Of a DNA stretch of 22,555 bases, positions 1 through 5,503 are shown piece by piece. The translations under genes were made by a program, and so were the position numbers. The notes beneath the pieces are model-generated. The model was not told the DNA's origin. It did no database searches and saw only the letters and a program-made list of their open reading frames with translations. Source of the stretch: a virus; the IMG/VR virus record IMGVR_UViG_3300042542_001587, positions 1-22,555 of that record. One strand, 5' to 3'. Within the stretch, counting starts at the first letter, position 1, and each line of letters starts with the position of its first letter.

Positions 1-1378
1 TCCAATCAAAAATAAGATTACGGATATCGGCTGGAGACGGGCGGCTAATTTTAATAGCATCTACTATGTACCTCTTGCTCGTTGATCGGTCAATGGCGTA
101 GCAGATAGCTGCAGTATCGCCAATCATCGCGGGATCAAGACCGCAAATATAAGTGAATCCGTTTAAGTCTCTAGGATGGCCTGGGTGACCTGCAACTAAG
201 TTGCCTGCCTTACGCATACCATCAATAGATCCTTTAACACATACCGGATCAAAGGCAGCGTTTTCAGAAACGTCCTGCTGTTGATATACCAGCGCCCACG
301 TACTCGCGTCCATAGCCTGACGCTCATTGTAAAGGTTACGTCCTGACCAGCGAGGGTAGAGACCCTCATTGTTCTTATCAGATTCTAACTGTCCATCAAA
401 TGGAGCATCAGATGCGGGCCATAACGTAACCCACTTGTCGGGGTCTTCATCTGCTTCAAGCAGGGCCGGCATCGCTAGATACTTCCAAGGAACTTGGCCA
501 CCAGGGTAGCGGTCCTCAGAGCGTAGCTCACGGTATAGATCCACAGATGCCACACGAGTTCCAATAATAATCAGTTTACCCGTAGGGTTAAGACGGGATC
601 GCACATCCTGGGTTAACCAGCGGATCTGCTTCTCAAACTCATTGGCGTTCTTTAAGGTGACCGCGTCGTCTACAATAATCATATCTGCACGCTTACCGTA
701 GATCTGACCACCGATACCGACGGCTTCAATGTTTGGGTCCTTTTCAGATGACTCACGAAGTTCATCACCAAAGGTGACACGGGTTGCCTGCCACGAGGCA
801 GACTTAGAGTTAAACCCTACGCCAGCAGCATACGCAGTCTGTAATTCTTGATACATTGGATGCGTCAGACGTTGCTTGATGGCGTAGAGAAAGTCGGCAG
901 CTAACTGCTGCGTCTGGGATACAATCAATACTCTAAAGTTAGGATTCCTACATACCTGCCAAGTGACGTAGTCCACAGTGATTGTGATGGACTTGGCGTG
1001 GTTGGGCGGGATATTTATCAGGACGCGGTTTGCCGCAAGTCCTGGCTCAAATTTCATACTGGGGTGTAACCACTCAGGCTCTCGCCCTTCGATTACATCC
1101 ACAATGTTCTGCTGGTGGGGGAAGGTACGGCTATGCAGGAAACGTTGCCGGAACTCTGCAAAGGTCAGGTCGTGTACATCGCCAGAGGCGAACTGCTTAT
1201 CCTTTAACCCTAGGCGGGTACGATCCACCTTATCTGCAAAAATCTTGTCTGTGCGACGGTAATACTCATAAGTCTTAATGGACTTGCCAGCAGAGGCAGT
1301 TGCTGCCTCAACGGTCATACCTTCTGCTACAGCGCCGAGGATAACTCGTTTGGCGATGTCTGCTGAGTTATCAGCCAT
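1..1378 (-). CDS. terL: Terminase large subunit (5' part, runs off the left edge)
   Basis: ATP-driven DNA packaging motor and headful/cos nuclease. The frame is open from ATG 1378 to the window edge, giving about 459 codons. A Walker A-like loop, IPPNHAKS, lies at residues 123-130 and a Walker B, MIIVDDA, at 233-239 (D237, D238). GLDPA at 413-417 carries the first likely nuclease aspartate (D415), so the rest of the nuclease domain is beyond the edge. The first ~60 residues read like a helix-turn-helix (EGMTVEAATASAGKSIKTYEYY), a feature more usual in small terminases. The start is supported by AGGAG about 5 nt upstream. It is transcribed leftward, divergently from the small-gene train at 2142. 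The identity is firm; the N-terminal domain reading is inference. Confidence 0.93.
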   Translation of the reverse strand, partial: MADNSADIAKRVILGAVAEGMTVEAATASAGKSIKTYEYYRRTDKIFADKVDRTRLGLKDKQFASGDVHDLTFAEFRQRFLHSRTFPHQQNIVDVIEGREPEWLHPSMKFEPGLAANRVLINIPPNHAKSITITVDYVTWQVCRNPNFRVLIVSQTQQLAADFLYAIKQRLTHPMYQELQTAYAAGVGFNSKSASWQATRVTFGDELRESSEKDPNIEAVGIGGQIYGKRADMIIVDDAVTLKNANEFEKQIRWLTQDVRSRLNPTGKLIIIGTRVASVDLYRELRSEDRYPGGQVPWKYLAMPALLEADEDPDKWVTLWPASDAPFDGQLESDKNNEGLYPRWSGRNLYNERQAMDASTWALVYQQQDVSENAAFDPVCVKGSIDGMRKAGNLVAGHPGHPRDLNGFTYICGLDPAMIGDTAAICYAIDRSTSKRYIVDAIKISRPSPADIRNLIFDW

Positions 1379-1487
1379 TGGACTCCTAGGACCGGCTGGG
1401 CCGGAAGTGATTTTATTATCGGGCTGAGCAATTTATCGGATCTAGTATTAGATAGACCCCACCCGACTAAAAAGCGCCGCTAGCTGT

Positions 1488-1637
1488 CGGGCTTAGCGCC
1501 CGAAGGAGCCACAGCGAACTGAGGGGTAAGTCAGTACTCGGCCTAGGGGCCTCGTGAGAGGCAACCGTACGGGTCGCAAAGGTCTTCCCCGCTTTGCTCC
1601 CCTACTGTATATAAGGCAGGAAATTTACGGCATTTCC
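1488..1637 (+). other. Cluster of five perfect inverted repeats, possible structured RNA or packaging site
   Basis: Five perfect stems lie in series: CGGGC/GCCCG (1488-1492 with 1498-1502), ACTGA/TCAGT (1518-1522 with 1531-1535), GCCTC-GTGA-GAGGC with a GNRA tetraloop (1549-1562), GCAAAG/CTTTGC (1576-1581 with 1592-1597) and GGAAAT/ATTTCC (1619-1624 with 1632-1637). An 8-bp palindrome, CCGTACGG, is at 1565-1572. The density in 150 nt suggests a folded transcript or a protein-bound DNA site. No known RNA family was recognised. Confidence 0.4.
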
Positions 1638-1818
1638 CGTTTTAATAATGTGACGTTAATCACTTACGGTAAAAGTCCTGTTCAGAGCCTACTTCGGCCT
1701 TTCAATTTAGCAAATATTTTTTGTTGGGGTTTATATATGTATGCGCTGTAAAATTCTGCAACACGGGGTGCCTCTGCGCCTGCAGACTAGACCCCCCTAC
1801 CCCTGCCTTGCCCTGCGC

Positions 1819-1855
1819 GGGGATGATAGCGGGGAGATATGGGGGAAAGTGGGGG
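1819..1855 (+). other. Potential G-quadruplex: four G4-5 runs
   Basis: G-runs of 4, 4, 5 and 5 lie at 1819-1822, 1831-1834, 1841-1845 and 1851-1855, separated by 8, 6 and 5 nt, which fits the usual four-run rule apart from one slightly long loop. Immediately upstream (1792-1813) the same strand carries runs of C (6, 4 and 3), so the strand bias flips around 1815. The two blocks could alternatively pair with each other. The role is unknown; the position suggests origin or regulatory DNA. Confidence 0.45.
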
Positions 1856-1890
1856 CGTTGACTCTATATCGGGCGGGGCGTGACCCTTAA

Positions 1891-2043
1891 CTATATGCCT
1901 ATGATCTAGCAGCTAGCACCCTGCAGCTATGGCCTAGCCTTGCACCCTGCAGCTCTAACCCTATCGCCTAGCTCTAACACGGTAGACATCCCCGGCCTAT
2001 ATGTCTATGATGTTGCCTATCTAATCGTTACCTAATCGTTACC
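1891..2043. repeat. Patchwork of short direct repeats (iteron-like)
   Basis: GCACCCTGCAGCT occurs at 1916-1928 and 1942-1954. CTATATGCCTATGAT at 1891-1905 recurs as CTATATGTCTATGAT at 1997-2011 (14 of 15 identical). AGCTCTAAC occurs at 1951-1959 and 1970-1978. CTAATCGTTAC is tandemly repeated at 2021-2031 and 2032-2042, followed by a third CTAAT. The arrangement resembles an iteron or operator field upstream of a promoter, but units differ and no family was recognised. Confidence 0.55.
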
Positions 2044-2062
2044 TAATAAGCTGCGCTATATG

Positions 2063-2090
2063 TTGCACCCTTGCCCCTATACGGTATAGT
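2063..2090 (+). promoter_or_regulatory. sigma70-type promoter for the 2142 operon, with palindromic -10
   Basis: TTGCAC (2063-2068), a 16-bp spacer and TATAGT (2085-2090) give a good -35/-10 pair, with the expected start near 2097. The -10 lies inside a perfect inverted repeat, CTATAC-G-GTATAG (2077-2089), a plausible repressor site. Fourteen bases, ACGGTATAGTAAGG (2081-2094), recur exactly at 3361-3374. Just downstream GATAG-AAGAG-CTATC (2101-2115) would lie at the 5' end of the mRNA. Confidence 0.6.
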
Positions 2091-2141
2091 AAGGCATATG
2101 GATAGAAGAGCTATCTATAAACTACCGATAAGGATAAGACT

Positions 2142-2522
2142 ATGAAGAGTAAAGAGATCCCTAGTATTAAGGCGCAGCTACGCGGTATCACCGATCAAGA
2201 GCTGCAGCGTGAAGAGCTAGTGAAAGAGTATTTTAACGGTGAAGAGCGCGTCACCGTGTACACAATTCTAAGGCGCGTAAGCTCTAGCGGGATGACCCGC
2301 CATATATCTCTAAAGATCGCGCAGGGTGGAGAGATCTATGACATAACCTACAATGCAGCTCTAGCACTAGGCGAGAAGCTGCACGATGTAAACGGGTTTA
2401 ACACGATAAAGGTTAACGGGTGCGGTATGGATATGGGCTTCCACCTAGTCTATTCCCTCTCTAGTGTGCTCTTTCACGGGCAGGATCGCGCAGGGTATAA
2501 GATCGCGCAGCGGTGGATGTAA
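2142..2522 (+). CDS. Conserved actinophage protein of unknown function (GCGMDMGFHLVY motif)
   Basis: First gene of the plus-strand train, 126 aa. It carries two patches I associate with an unnamed family common in actinophages: SSSGMTRHI (residues ~47-55) and GCGMDMGFHLVYSLS (~93-107). The protein looks soluble with no signal peptide or membrane segment. Biochemical role is unknown. The start is supported by AAGGA about 7 nt upstream. Its stop overlaps the next start (TAATG at 2520-2524), indicating coupled translation. It is driven by the promoter at 2063-2090. Confidence 0.85.
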   Translation: MKSKEIPSIKAQLRGITDQELQREELVKEYFNGEERVTVYTILRRVSSSGMTRHISLKIAQGGEIYDITYNAALALGEKLHDVNGFNTIKVNGCGMDMGFHLVYSLSSVLFHGQDRAGYKIAQRWM

Positions 2523-2671
2523 TGAGACTTAATAGACGCGGGCGTATCGTGCGGGCGTTACTTATCGGGGCGGGCTTAGCTATCGCCCTATGGTTTATCT
2601 CTTCCCGCCTATGGTATACGGGCGAGGGCTATTGTGTAGGCTCTATGGTTAAGTGTATCGGCGGGCTATAG
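2522..2671 (+). CDS. Small single-pass membrane protein (49 aa)
   Basis: The start ATG overlaps the preceding stop (TAATG). After a basic N-terminus (MRLNRRGRIVR) comes one strongly hydrophobic segment, about residues 12-27, then a short C-terminal part with two cysteines. This predicts a small inner-membrane protein with the basic end in the cytoplasm. No family is recognised. The stop TAG sits at the end of a TATAG motif just before the first hairpin element, so it may end a transcription unit. Confidence 0.6.
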   Translation: MRLNRRGRIVRALLIGAGLAIALWFISSRLWYTGEGYCVGSMVKCIGGL

Positions 2672-2673
2672 TG

Positions 2674-2716
2674 TAGTGGCGTACTATCTCGCACCCTTTA
2701 CGGGGTGCGCGGTAGT
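2674..2716 (+). promoter_or_regulatory. CTATC leader hairpin element, copy A
   Basis: ACTATC (2683-2688) can pair with GGTAGT (2711-2716), enclosing the 7-bp stem CGCACCC/GGGTGCG (2690-2696 with 2703-2709). The same ACTA can instead pair with TAGT at 2674-2677 across GGCGT. TAGTGGCGTACTATC is identical to copy B (2674-2688 versus 4077-4091), while the inner stem differs in sequence but keeps pairing. It follows a TATAGT box (2667-2672) and precedes the gene at 2750, so it is probably a 5' leader structure or an operator. Confidence 0.6.
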
Positions 2717-2749
2717 CTGCAACTAGGCAGAATAGAGAGAGGGAAGAAT

Positions 2750-2893
2750 ATGCGAAAGTGTAAGAGCTGCGAAAGTGTAGAGCTAGTCTATAGCGGGGTG
2801 GATGCGTTTATTCTAGGCGTGCCTACGGAGACATATTGCTATCCTTGCGCTAATGAGATCAAGCGCGAGAGTGAGGGGGCGGTAATATGCTAG
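2750..2893 (+). CDS. CxxC/CxxC zinc-ribbon-like mini-protein (47 aa)
   Basis: Two CxxC knuckles (C4/C7 and C30/C33) separated by about 22 residues are typical of a small zinc ribbon. YCYPCANE resembles YCLPCADS in the 36-aa gene at 3245, so the two may be paralogues. An upstream in-frame GTG at 2705 lies inside hairpin copy A and is rejected in favour of ATG 2750, which has GAGAGAGGGAAG upstream. The stop overlaps the next gene's ATG region (2887-2893). Role unknown; nucleic-acid or protein binding is a guess. Confidence 0.65.
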   Translation: MRKCKSCESVELVYSGVDAFILGVPTETYCYPCANEIKRESEGAVIC

Positions 2894-3066
2894 AGCGCTG
2901 CGATAGCTGCGAGAATATGGCACGCGTTACCGTATCGGGGCATATCGTCCCGCGCTATCTATGCGCTAGGCACGCGGCGGCTCTATGCGTGAGCGTAGGG
3001 GACGCGGCGGGCTTAGCTCACTTTACCGCGCTAATGGCGGGGGATAGGCAGGGGGTGAGCGCGTGA
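2887..3066 (+). CDS. Small cysteine-rich protein (59 aa), putative zinc binding
   Basis: It starts inside the end of the preceding gene (ATGCTAG, 2887-2893) and ends in GTGA, overlapping the next start. C5/C8 and C26/H29 form a plausible CxxC/CxxH metal site, and the rest is alanine- and glycine-rich. No family is recognised. It belongs to the tightly packed group 2750-3355, which is co-transcribed behind hairpin copy A. Confidence 0.6.
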   Translation: MLERCDSCENMARVTVSGHIVPRYLCARHAAALCVSVGDAAGLAHFTALMAGDRQGVSA

Positions 3067-3245
3067 GCGAGAGACTAGAGCTACTTATCACGCGAGAGGG
3101 TAACGCTATCCTAGGCAATTTTTACCGCATCGTAGCCTATCGGGGTAGCTCACGCCTAGGAGAGAAGATCTACGCGGGCTATAACAAGCGCGAGAGCGTA
3201 CGCCTAGCGCGTGAGCTTATTAGAGAGAGAGGGCGATTAGACTAG
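3063..3245 (+). CDS. Small basic protein of unknown function (60 aa)
   Basis: GTG start overlapping the previous stop (GTGA, 3063-3066). The product is strongly basic, with 11 arginines and a C-terminus RELIRERGRLD that looks helical. No cysteines, signal peptide or membrane segment. The N-terminal half looks like a short beta-rich unit (LELLITREG..LGNFYRIVAYRG). Its stop TAG overlaps the GTG of the next gene. Function unknown. Confidence 0.6.
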   Translation: MSERLELLITREGNAILGNFYRIVAYRGSSRLGEKIYAGYNKRESVRLARELIRERGRLD

Positions 3246-3355
3246 TGTTAAAAATAGACACGATAGGGCAAGAGTATTGCCTACCCTGCGCGGATAGTTT
3301 AGAGATAGAGGGCGTGATAGTAGAGCGTGAGGGTAATTGCATAGAGTGCGGTTAA
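3245..3355 (+). CDS. CxxC/CxxC mini-protein (36 aa)
   Basis: The GTG start overlaps the preceding TAG (taGTG). C12/C15 and C32/C35 give a minimal two-knuckle zinc ribbon ending right at the C-terminus (NCIECG). YCLPCADS resembles YCYPCANE in the gene at 2750, suggesting duplication within the operon. It is small enough that coding status rests on the overlap pattern and the paired CxxC motifs. Confidence 0.5.
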   Translation: MLKIDTIGQEYCLPCADSLEIEGVIVEREGNCIECG

Positions 3356-3360
3356 GTAGT

Positions 3361-3374
3361 ACGGTATAGTAAGG
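3361..3374 (+). promoter_or_regulatory. Second copy of ACGGTATAGTAAGG, probable -10 region
   Basis: Identical over 14 bases to 2081-2094, which contains the -10 of the promoter for the 2142 gene. Here TATAGT lies at 3365-3370 but no good -35 is found at 16-18 bp, so it may depend on an activator or on a different sigma factor. A second weaker box, TATAGG, is at 3381-3386. It lies in the gap before the sliding clamp gene. Confidence 0.45.
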
Positions 3375-3380
3375 TAAGGC

Positions 3381-3429
3381 TATAGGTTATCTATCGCTCT
3401 CTCTTCACGGTAGGGAGAGAGGGCGGTAG
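3381..3429 (+). promoter_or_regulatory. CTATC leader hairpin element, copy C
   Basis: CTATCG (3391-3396) pairs with CGGTAG (3424-3429), enclosing CTCTCTC/GAGAGAG (3397-3403 with 3415-3421). The alternative partner for CTAT is ATAG at 3382-3385 across a 5-nt loop, as in copies A and B. Stem sequences differ from A and B but pairing is kept. It lies about 40 nt before the start of the sliding clamp gene. Confidence 0.55.
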
Positions 3430-3470
3430 AGGGCAAGTAGCCCTAAGTGAACGTGAAAGAGAGAGAATAT

Positions 3471-4073
3471 ATGAGCACTATGGAAGAGAATAAAGTAGGC
3501 GTTAATTACGTAGAGCTAGAGGGCGATAACCTATTGCAGCTATTAGAGGGCGTAAGTACGCACGCGGGCAAGGATAAGAGCCTACCTACGCTTAATGCGG
3601 TACACGTCGAGAGTGAGGGCGGTTTATTTAAGGCTAAGGCTACCGATAGATATCGCTTGATCGAGGGTAGTCTGCATAGCCTAGACGGGCGACTAGAGCC
3701 TAGCCTTATCTCACTAGAGGATATTAAGCGCACAATTACACTATGCAAGGCGCATAAGGCTAACCGCGTGCAGCTATCGCGTATCGGTGACACGATTACC
3801 GTAAGCTCACTAGGTGATGCGATTACCTTTACCCTATTAGGCGGTACCTATCCACCTACTGAAGAGCTATTAGCTAAGAGTGAGGGTGAGCCTACCGCAA
3901 TAGATAGCGTAGCCTTTAACCCTGCGCTTATGGCAGATTATGCGAAAATAGCGGGCAAGGGTGCAGCTATTAAGGTTTACTTTACGGGCGCGGGTAAGCC
4001 TATGCGTGTAAGAATTACGGGTGACGCGATTATATGGCGTGCCTTGCTTATGCCTATGCGTTACGTAGACTAG
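3471..4073 (+). CDS. DnaN-like sliding clamp, short form (200 aa)
   Basis: Probable processivity clamp that encircles DNA and tethers a polymerase. The beta-clamp signatures are LPTLNAVHVES (~38-48), ATDRYRL (57-63), TYPP (126-129) and, near the C-terminus, KPMRV (176-180) with LMPMR (193-197). At about 200 aa it is little more than half the usual ~370-aa bacterial clamp, so one of the three domains may be missing or reduced and the oligomer may differ. ATG 3471 is chosen over GTG 3447 because GAGAGAGA lies just upstream. It stands alone between two hairpin elements, suggesting its own transcription unit. No DNA polymerase is found in the window. Confidence 0.8.
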   Translation: MSTMEENKVGVNYVELEGDNLLQLLEGVSTHAGKDKSLPTLNAVHVESEGGLFKAKATDRYRLIEGSLHSLDGRLEPSLISLEDIKRTITLCKAHKANRVQLSRIGDTITVSSLGDAITFTLLGGTYPPTEELLAKSEGEPTAIDSVAFNPALMADYAKIAGKGAAIKVYFTGAGKPMRVRITGDAIIWRALLMPMRYVD

Positions 4074-4074
4074 A

Positions 4075-4122
4075 GATAGTGGCGTACTATCGTGCTCTAC
4101 CTATACGGTAGAGTGCGGTAGT
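4075..4122 (+). promoter_or_regulatory. CTATC leader hairpin element, copy B
   Basis: ACTATC (4086-4091) pairs with GGTAGT (4117-4122). The enclosed bases continue the helix through two wobbles into CTCTACC/GGTAGAG (4095-4101 with 4107-4113) and a 5-nt loop, about 16 bp in all. Alternatively GATAGT (4075-4080) and ACTATC form a perfect 6-bp inverted repeat around GGCGT. CTATACGGTAGAG in its apex differs by one base from the promoter palindrome at 2077-2089. Confidence 0.65.
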
Positions 4123-4162
4123 ATCTTACTAAAATATAGTGAGATAGAGAGAGGATATAGCT

Positions 4163-4333
4163 ATGCAATTAGAAGAGATAGATACCTTGCAAGATCTAAA
4201 GGTATGGGTAGAAGAGAATATGCAGGGAGCTAGCGTGCGGGAAGATATGCACGGCACTTTAATTATCCACACTAATTTAATATCCACTATGGGCGGATAC
4301 CTACACGAAAGAGAGGGAGAGGGTGATGAATAA
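4163..4333 (+). CDS. Small acidic protein of unknown function (56 aa)
   Basis: ATG 4163 follows GAGAGAGGATATAG. The product MQLEEIDTLQDLKVWVEENM... is acidic at both ends, with a probable amphipathic first half and a C-terminal HEREGEGDE tail. No motif or family recognised. It is the first gene after hairpin copy B; its 3' end overlaps the next gene, whose ATG is at 4326. Confidence 0.55.
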   Translation: MQLEEIDTLQDLKVWVEENMQGASVREDMHGTLIIHTNLISTMGGYLHEREGEGDE

Positions 4334-4511
4334 GGCTAAGAGTGGCGATACGGTAGTGTTTGATAAACCGATTGAATTCTTAAACGGCAAGGTACTTCAA
4401 GAGCTGCGCTTTATTAAACGCTCACAATTCTTAGATCCTATTACGGGGCAGGGCTATCATATTGTGGCGTGGCGTAACTATCCGCACACTATCAAGGGAG
4501 AGGGAGAGTAA
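4326..4511 (+). CDS. Small protein of unknown function (61 aa)
   Basis: The start is taken at ATG 4326, preceded by GGAGAGGG; GTG 4323 two codons earlier adds only one residue. The product looks like a compact beta-rich domain (SGDTVVFDKPIEFLNG..QELRFIKRSQ..GYHIVAWRNY) without cysteines or membrane segments. The stop TAA overlaps the next ATG (TAATG at 4511). No family recognised. Confidence 0.6.
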   Translation: MNKAKSGDTVVFDKPIEFLNGKVLQELRFIKRSQFLDPITGQGYHIVAWRNYPHTIKGEGE

Positions 4512-4864
4512 TGAGTACTTTATATCTATGCGGTAAGTGTTTAACACGGGACGGTAAAGAGAGAGCGGTATTGGATACCCCCGCTAACAATTATGTAGAG
4601 GTAAGTAATTGCCCTGATTGTAGAGAGGGTTTAGATACCGATACGATAAGCGAGGTAGAGGTGTTAAGCCTATTGCAGTCGCAGGATAGCTACTCTAATC
4701 AAGTAGAGAGGGAGGGCGCGTACGCTGCCACTACCCTAGATCTAATCAAGGGAATTATGGCCTTAGATCCTGAGAATGATGAAGAGTATAACGATCACGC
4801 CCTAGTGGATATGATCGAGACGGCTATTAAGTATCACCGTAATCATCAGGATAGGGAGGACTAG
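4511..4864 (+). CDS. Zinc-ribbon protein with acidic helical C-terminus (117 aa)
   Basis: N-terminal zinc ribbon made by C7/C10 (CGKC) and C34/C37 (CPDC). The remaining ~75 residues are acidic and probably helical (TLDLIKGIMALDPENDEEYNDHA, split here only as a description), ending KYHRNHQDRED. It could bind nucleic acid or act as an adaptor, but no specific function can be assigned. Start by TAATG overlap with the previous gene; preceded by GGAGAGGGAGAG. Confidence 0.7.
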   Translation: MSTLYLCGKCLTRDGKERAVLDTPANNYVEVSNCPDCREGLDTDTISEVEVLSLLQSQDSYSNQVEREGAYAATTLDLIKGIMALDPENDEEYNDHALVDMIETAIKYHRNHQDRED

Positions 4865-4867
4865 CGC

Positions 4868-5029
4868 GTGAACGATTACTATTATGCGGTTGATCCCGCC
4901 TTTGATGATAATTCTGAATGGATCTCTTGTGATACGTGCAAGAGAGAATATGACCGTAAAGAATATAATTCTGATACGTGCGTTGAGTGTGAGAATGAGC
5001 TAACTATCAAAGAGAGAGAGGCTAAGTAA
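4868..5029 (+). CDS. CxxC/CxxC zinc-ribbon mini-protein (53 aa)
   Basis: GTG start 3 nt after the preceding stop. C21/C24 (CDTC) and C38/C41 (CVEC) form a short zinc ribbon between acidic, tyrosine-rich ends. The C-terminal KEREAK is helical and charged. The stop overlaps the next ATG (TAATG at 5027-5031). One of five CxxC small proteins in this train. Function unknown. Confidence 0.6.
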   Translation: MNDYYYAVDPAFDDNSEWISCDTCKREYDRKEYNSDTCVECENELTIKEREAK

Positions 5030-5187
5030 TGAATCTATGGGATGAATGGGAATTTAAGACTGGCGATATAGAGCACGATAAAGATGGCAATGAAGTAGTA
5101 AGAATGGAACTAATCCTTACTATTGCTGCAAGTCGAGGCGATGTAGTCAATGCGGTAACCGATTTTCTAGAGGGAGGGCTAAAGTAA
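5029..5187 (+). CDS. Small acidic protein of unknown function (52 aa)
   Basis: Translation is coupled to its neighbours by TAATG overlaps on both sides (5027-5031 and 5185-5189). The product MNLWDEWEFKTGDIEHDKDG... ends in a probable helix (SRGDVVNAVTDFLEGGLK). No cysteines, signal or membrane segment, and no recognised family. Confidence 0.6.
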   Translation: MNLWDEWEFKTGDIEHDKDGNEVVRMELILTIAASRGDVVNAVTDFLEGGLK

Positions 5188-5354
5188 TGAATAAAGAATA
5201 TCTAATCGCTAAGGCAGACCTATGCAAGGATCTAGCCATAGAGCAGCTCACCAATGGTGAGAATGAAGAGGGCGTTAAGAACCTTAAGCGTATGATACGT
5301 GCGCTAGAGGAGATTAACCTTATCAACTACCTAGAAGAGAGAAGAGGGTTATGA
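5187..5354 (+). CDS. Small helical protein of unknown function (55 aa)
   Basis: Starts in the previous stop (TAATG) and ends in ATGA overlapping the next start (5351-5354). AGGGAGG lies just upstream. The composition (AKADLCKDLAIEQL, NLKRMIRALEEI) predicts two amphipathic helices, possibly a helical hairpin that could dimerise. Function not recognised. Confidence 0.6.
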   Translation: MNKEYLIAKADLCKDLAIEQLTNGENEEGVKNLKRMIRALEEINLINYLEERRGL

Positions 5355-5503
5355 GTAAAGTAACGGGGTTTACTATCTTTAATAAGGTAACGGGGCAGAA
5401 GCTAGCAACGCTACCGCTATCTATCCCTATCGGATCTACAGTAGATGCGTACAAGAGAGAAGGTTACGATATATCTTGGGGTTGGGAGGAGAGCAATGAC
5501 TAG
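5351..5503 (+). CDS. Small protein of unknown function (50 aa)
   Basis: ATG overlaps the preceding TGA (ATGA). The product is short and mixed in character, with a tryptophan-rich C-terminus (ISWGWEESND). Its 3' end overlaps the next gene by 8 nt, and the GGGAGGAG within its last codons serves as that gene's ribosome-binding site. No family recognised. Confidence 0.5.
   Translation: MSKVTGFTIFNKVTGQKLATLPLSIPIGSTVDAYKREGYDISWGWEESND

Larger units (their letters stand above)
1379..2141. other. Gene-free intergenic region with hairpins, G-runs and direct repeats
   Basis: This is the only long stretch without a convincing gene, between divergent terL and the early-type gene train. From left to right it holds a run of inverted repeats (1488-1637), a C-run block followed by four G-runs (1791-1855), a patchwork of short direct repeats (1891-2043) and a sigma70-like promoter (2063-2090). 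The combination would fit a replication origin, packaging site or divergent control region, but no DnaA-box cluster or known cos sequence was recognised. A 65-codon GTG frame at 1554-1751 has no SD or family resemblance and is not called. Confidence 0.6.

Noticed and set aside
1554-1751. 65-codon GTG-started frame on the plus strand
   Set aside because: No SD, no motif, lies over the hairpin cluster and an AT-rich stretch; amino-acid composition looks random.
3506-3793. Open minus-strand frame opposite the sliding clamp gene
   Set aside because: It is the antisense shadow of a gene with clear DnaN motifs, without SD or family resemblance.
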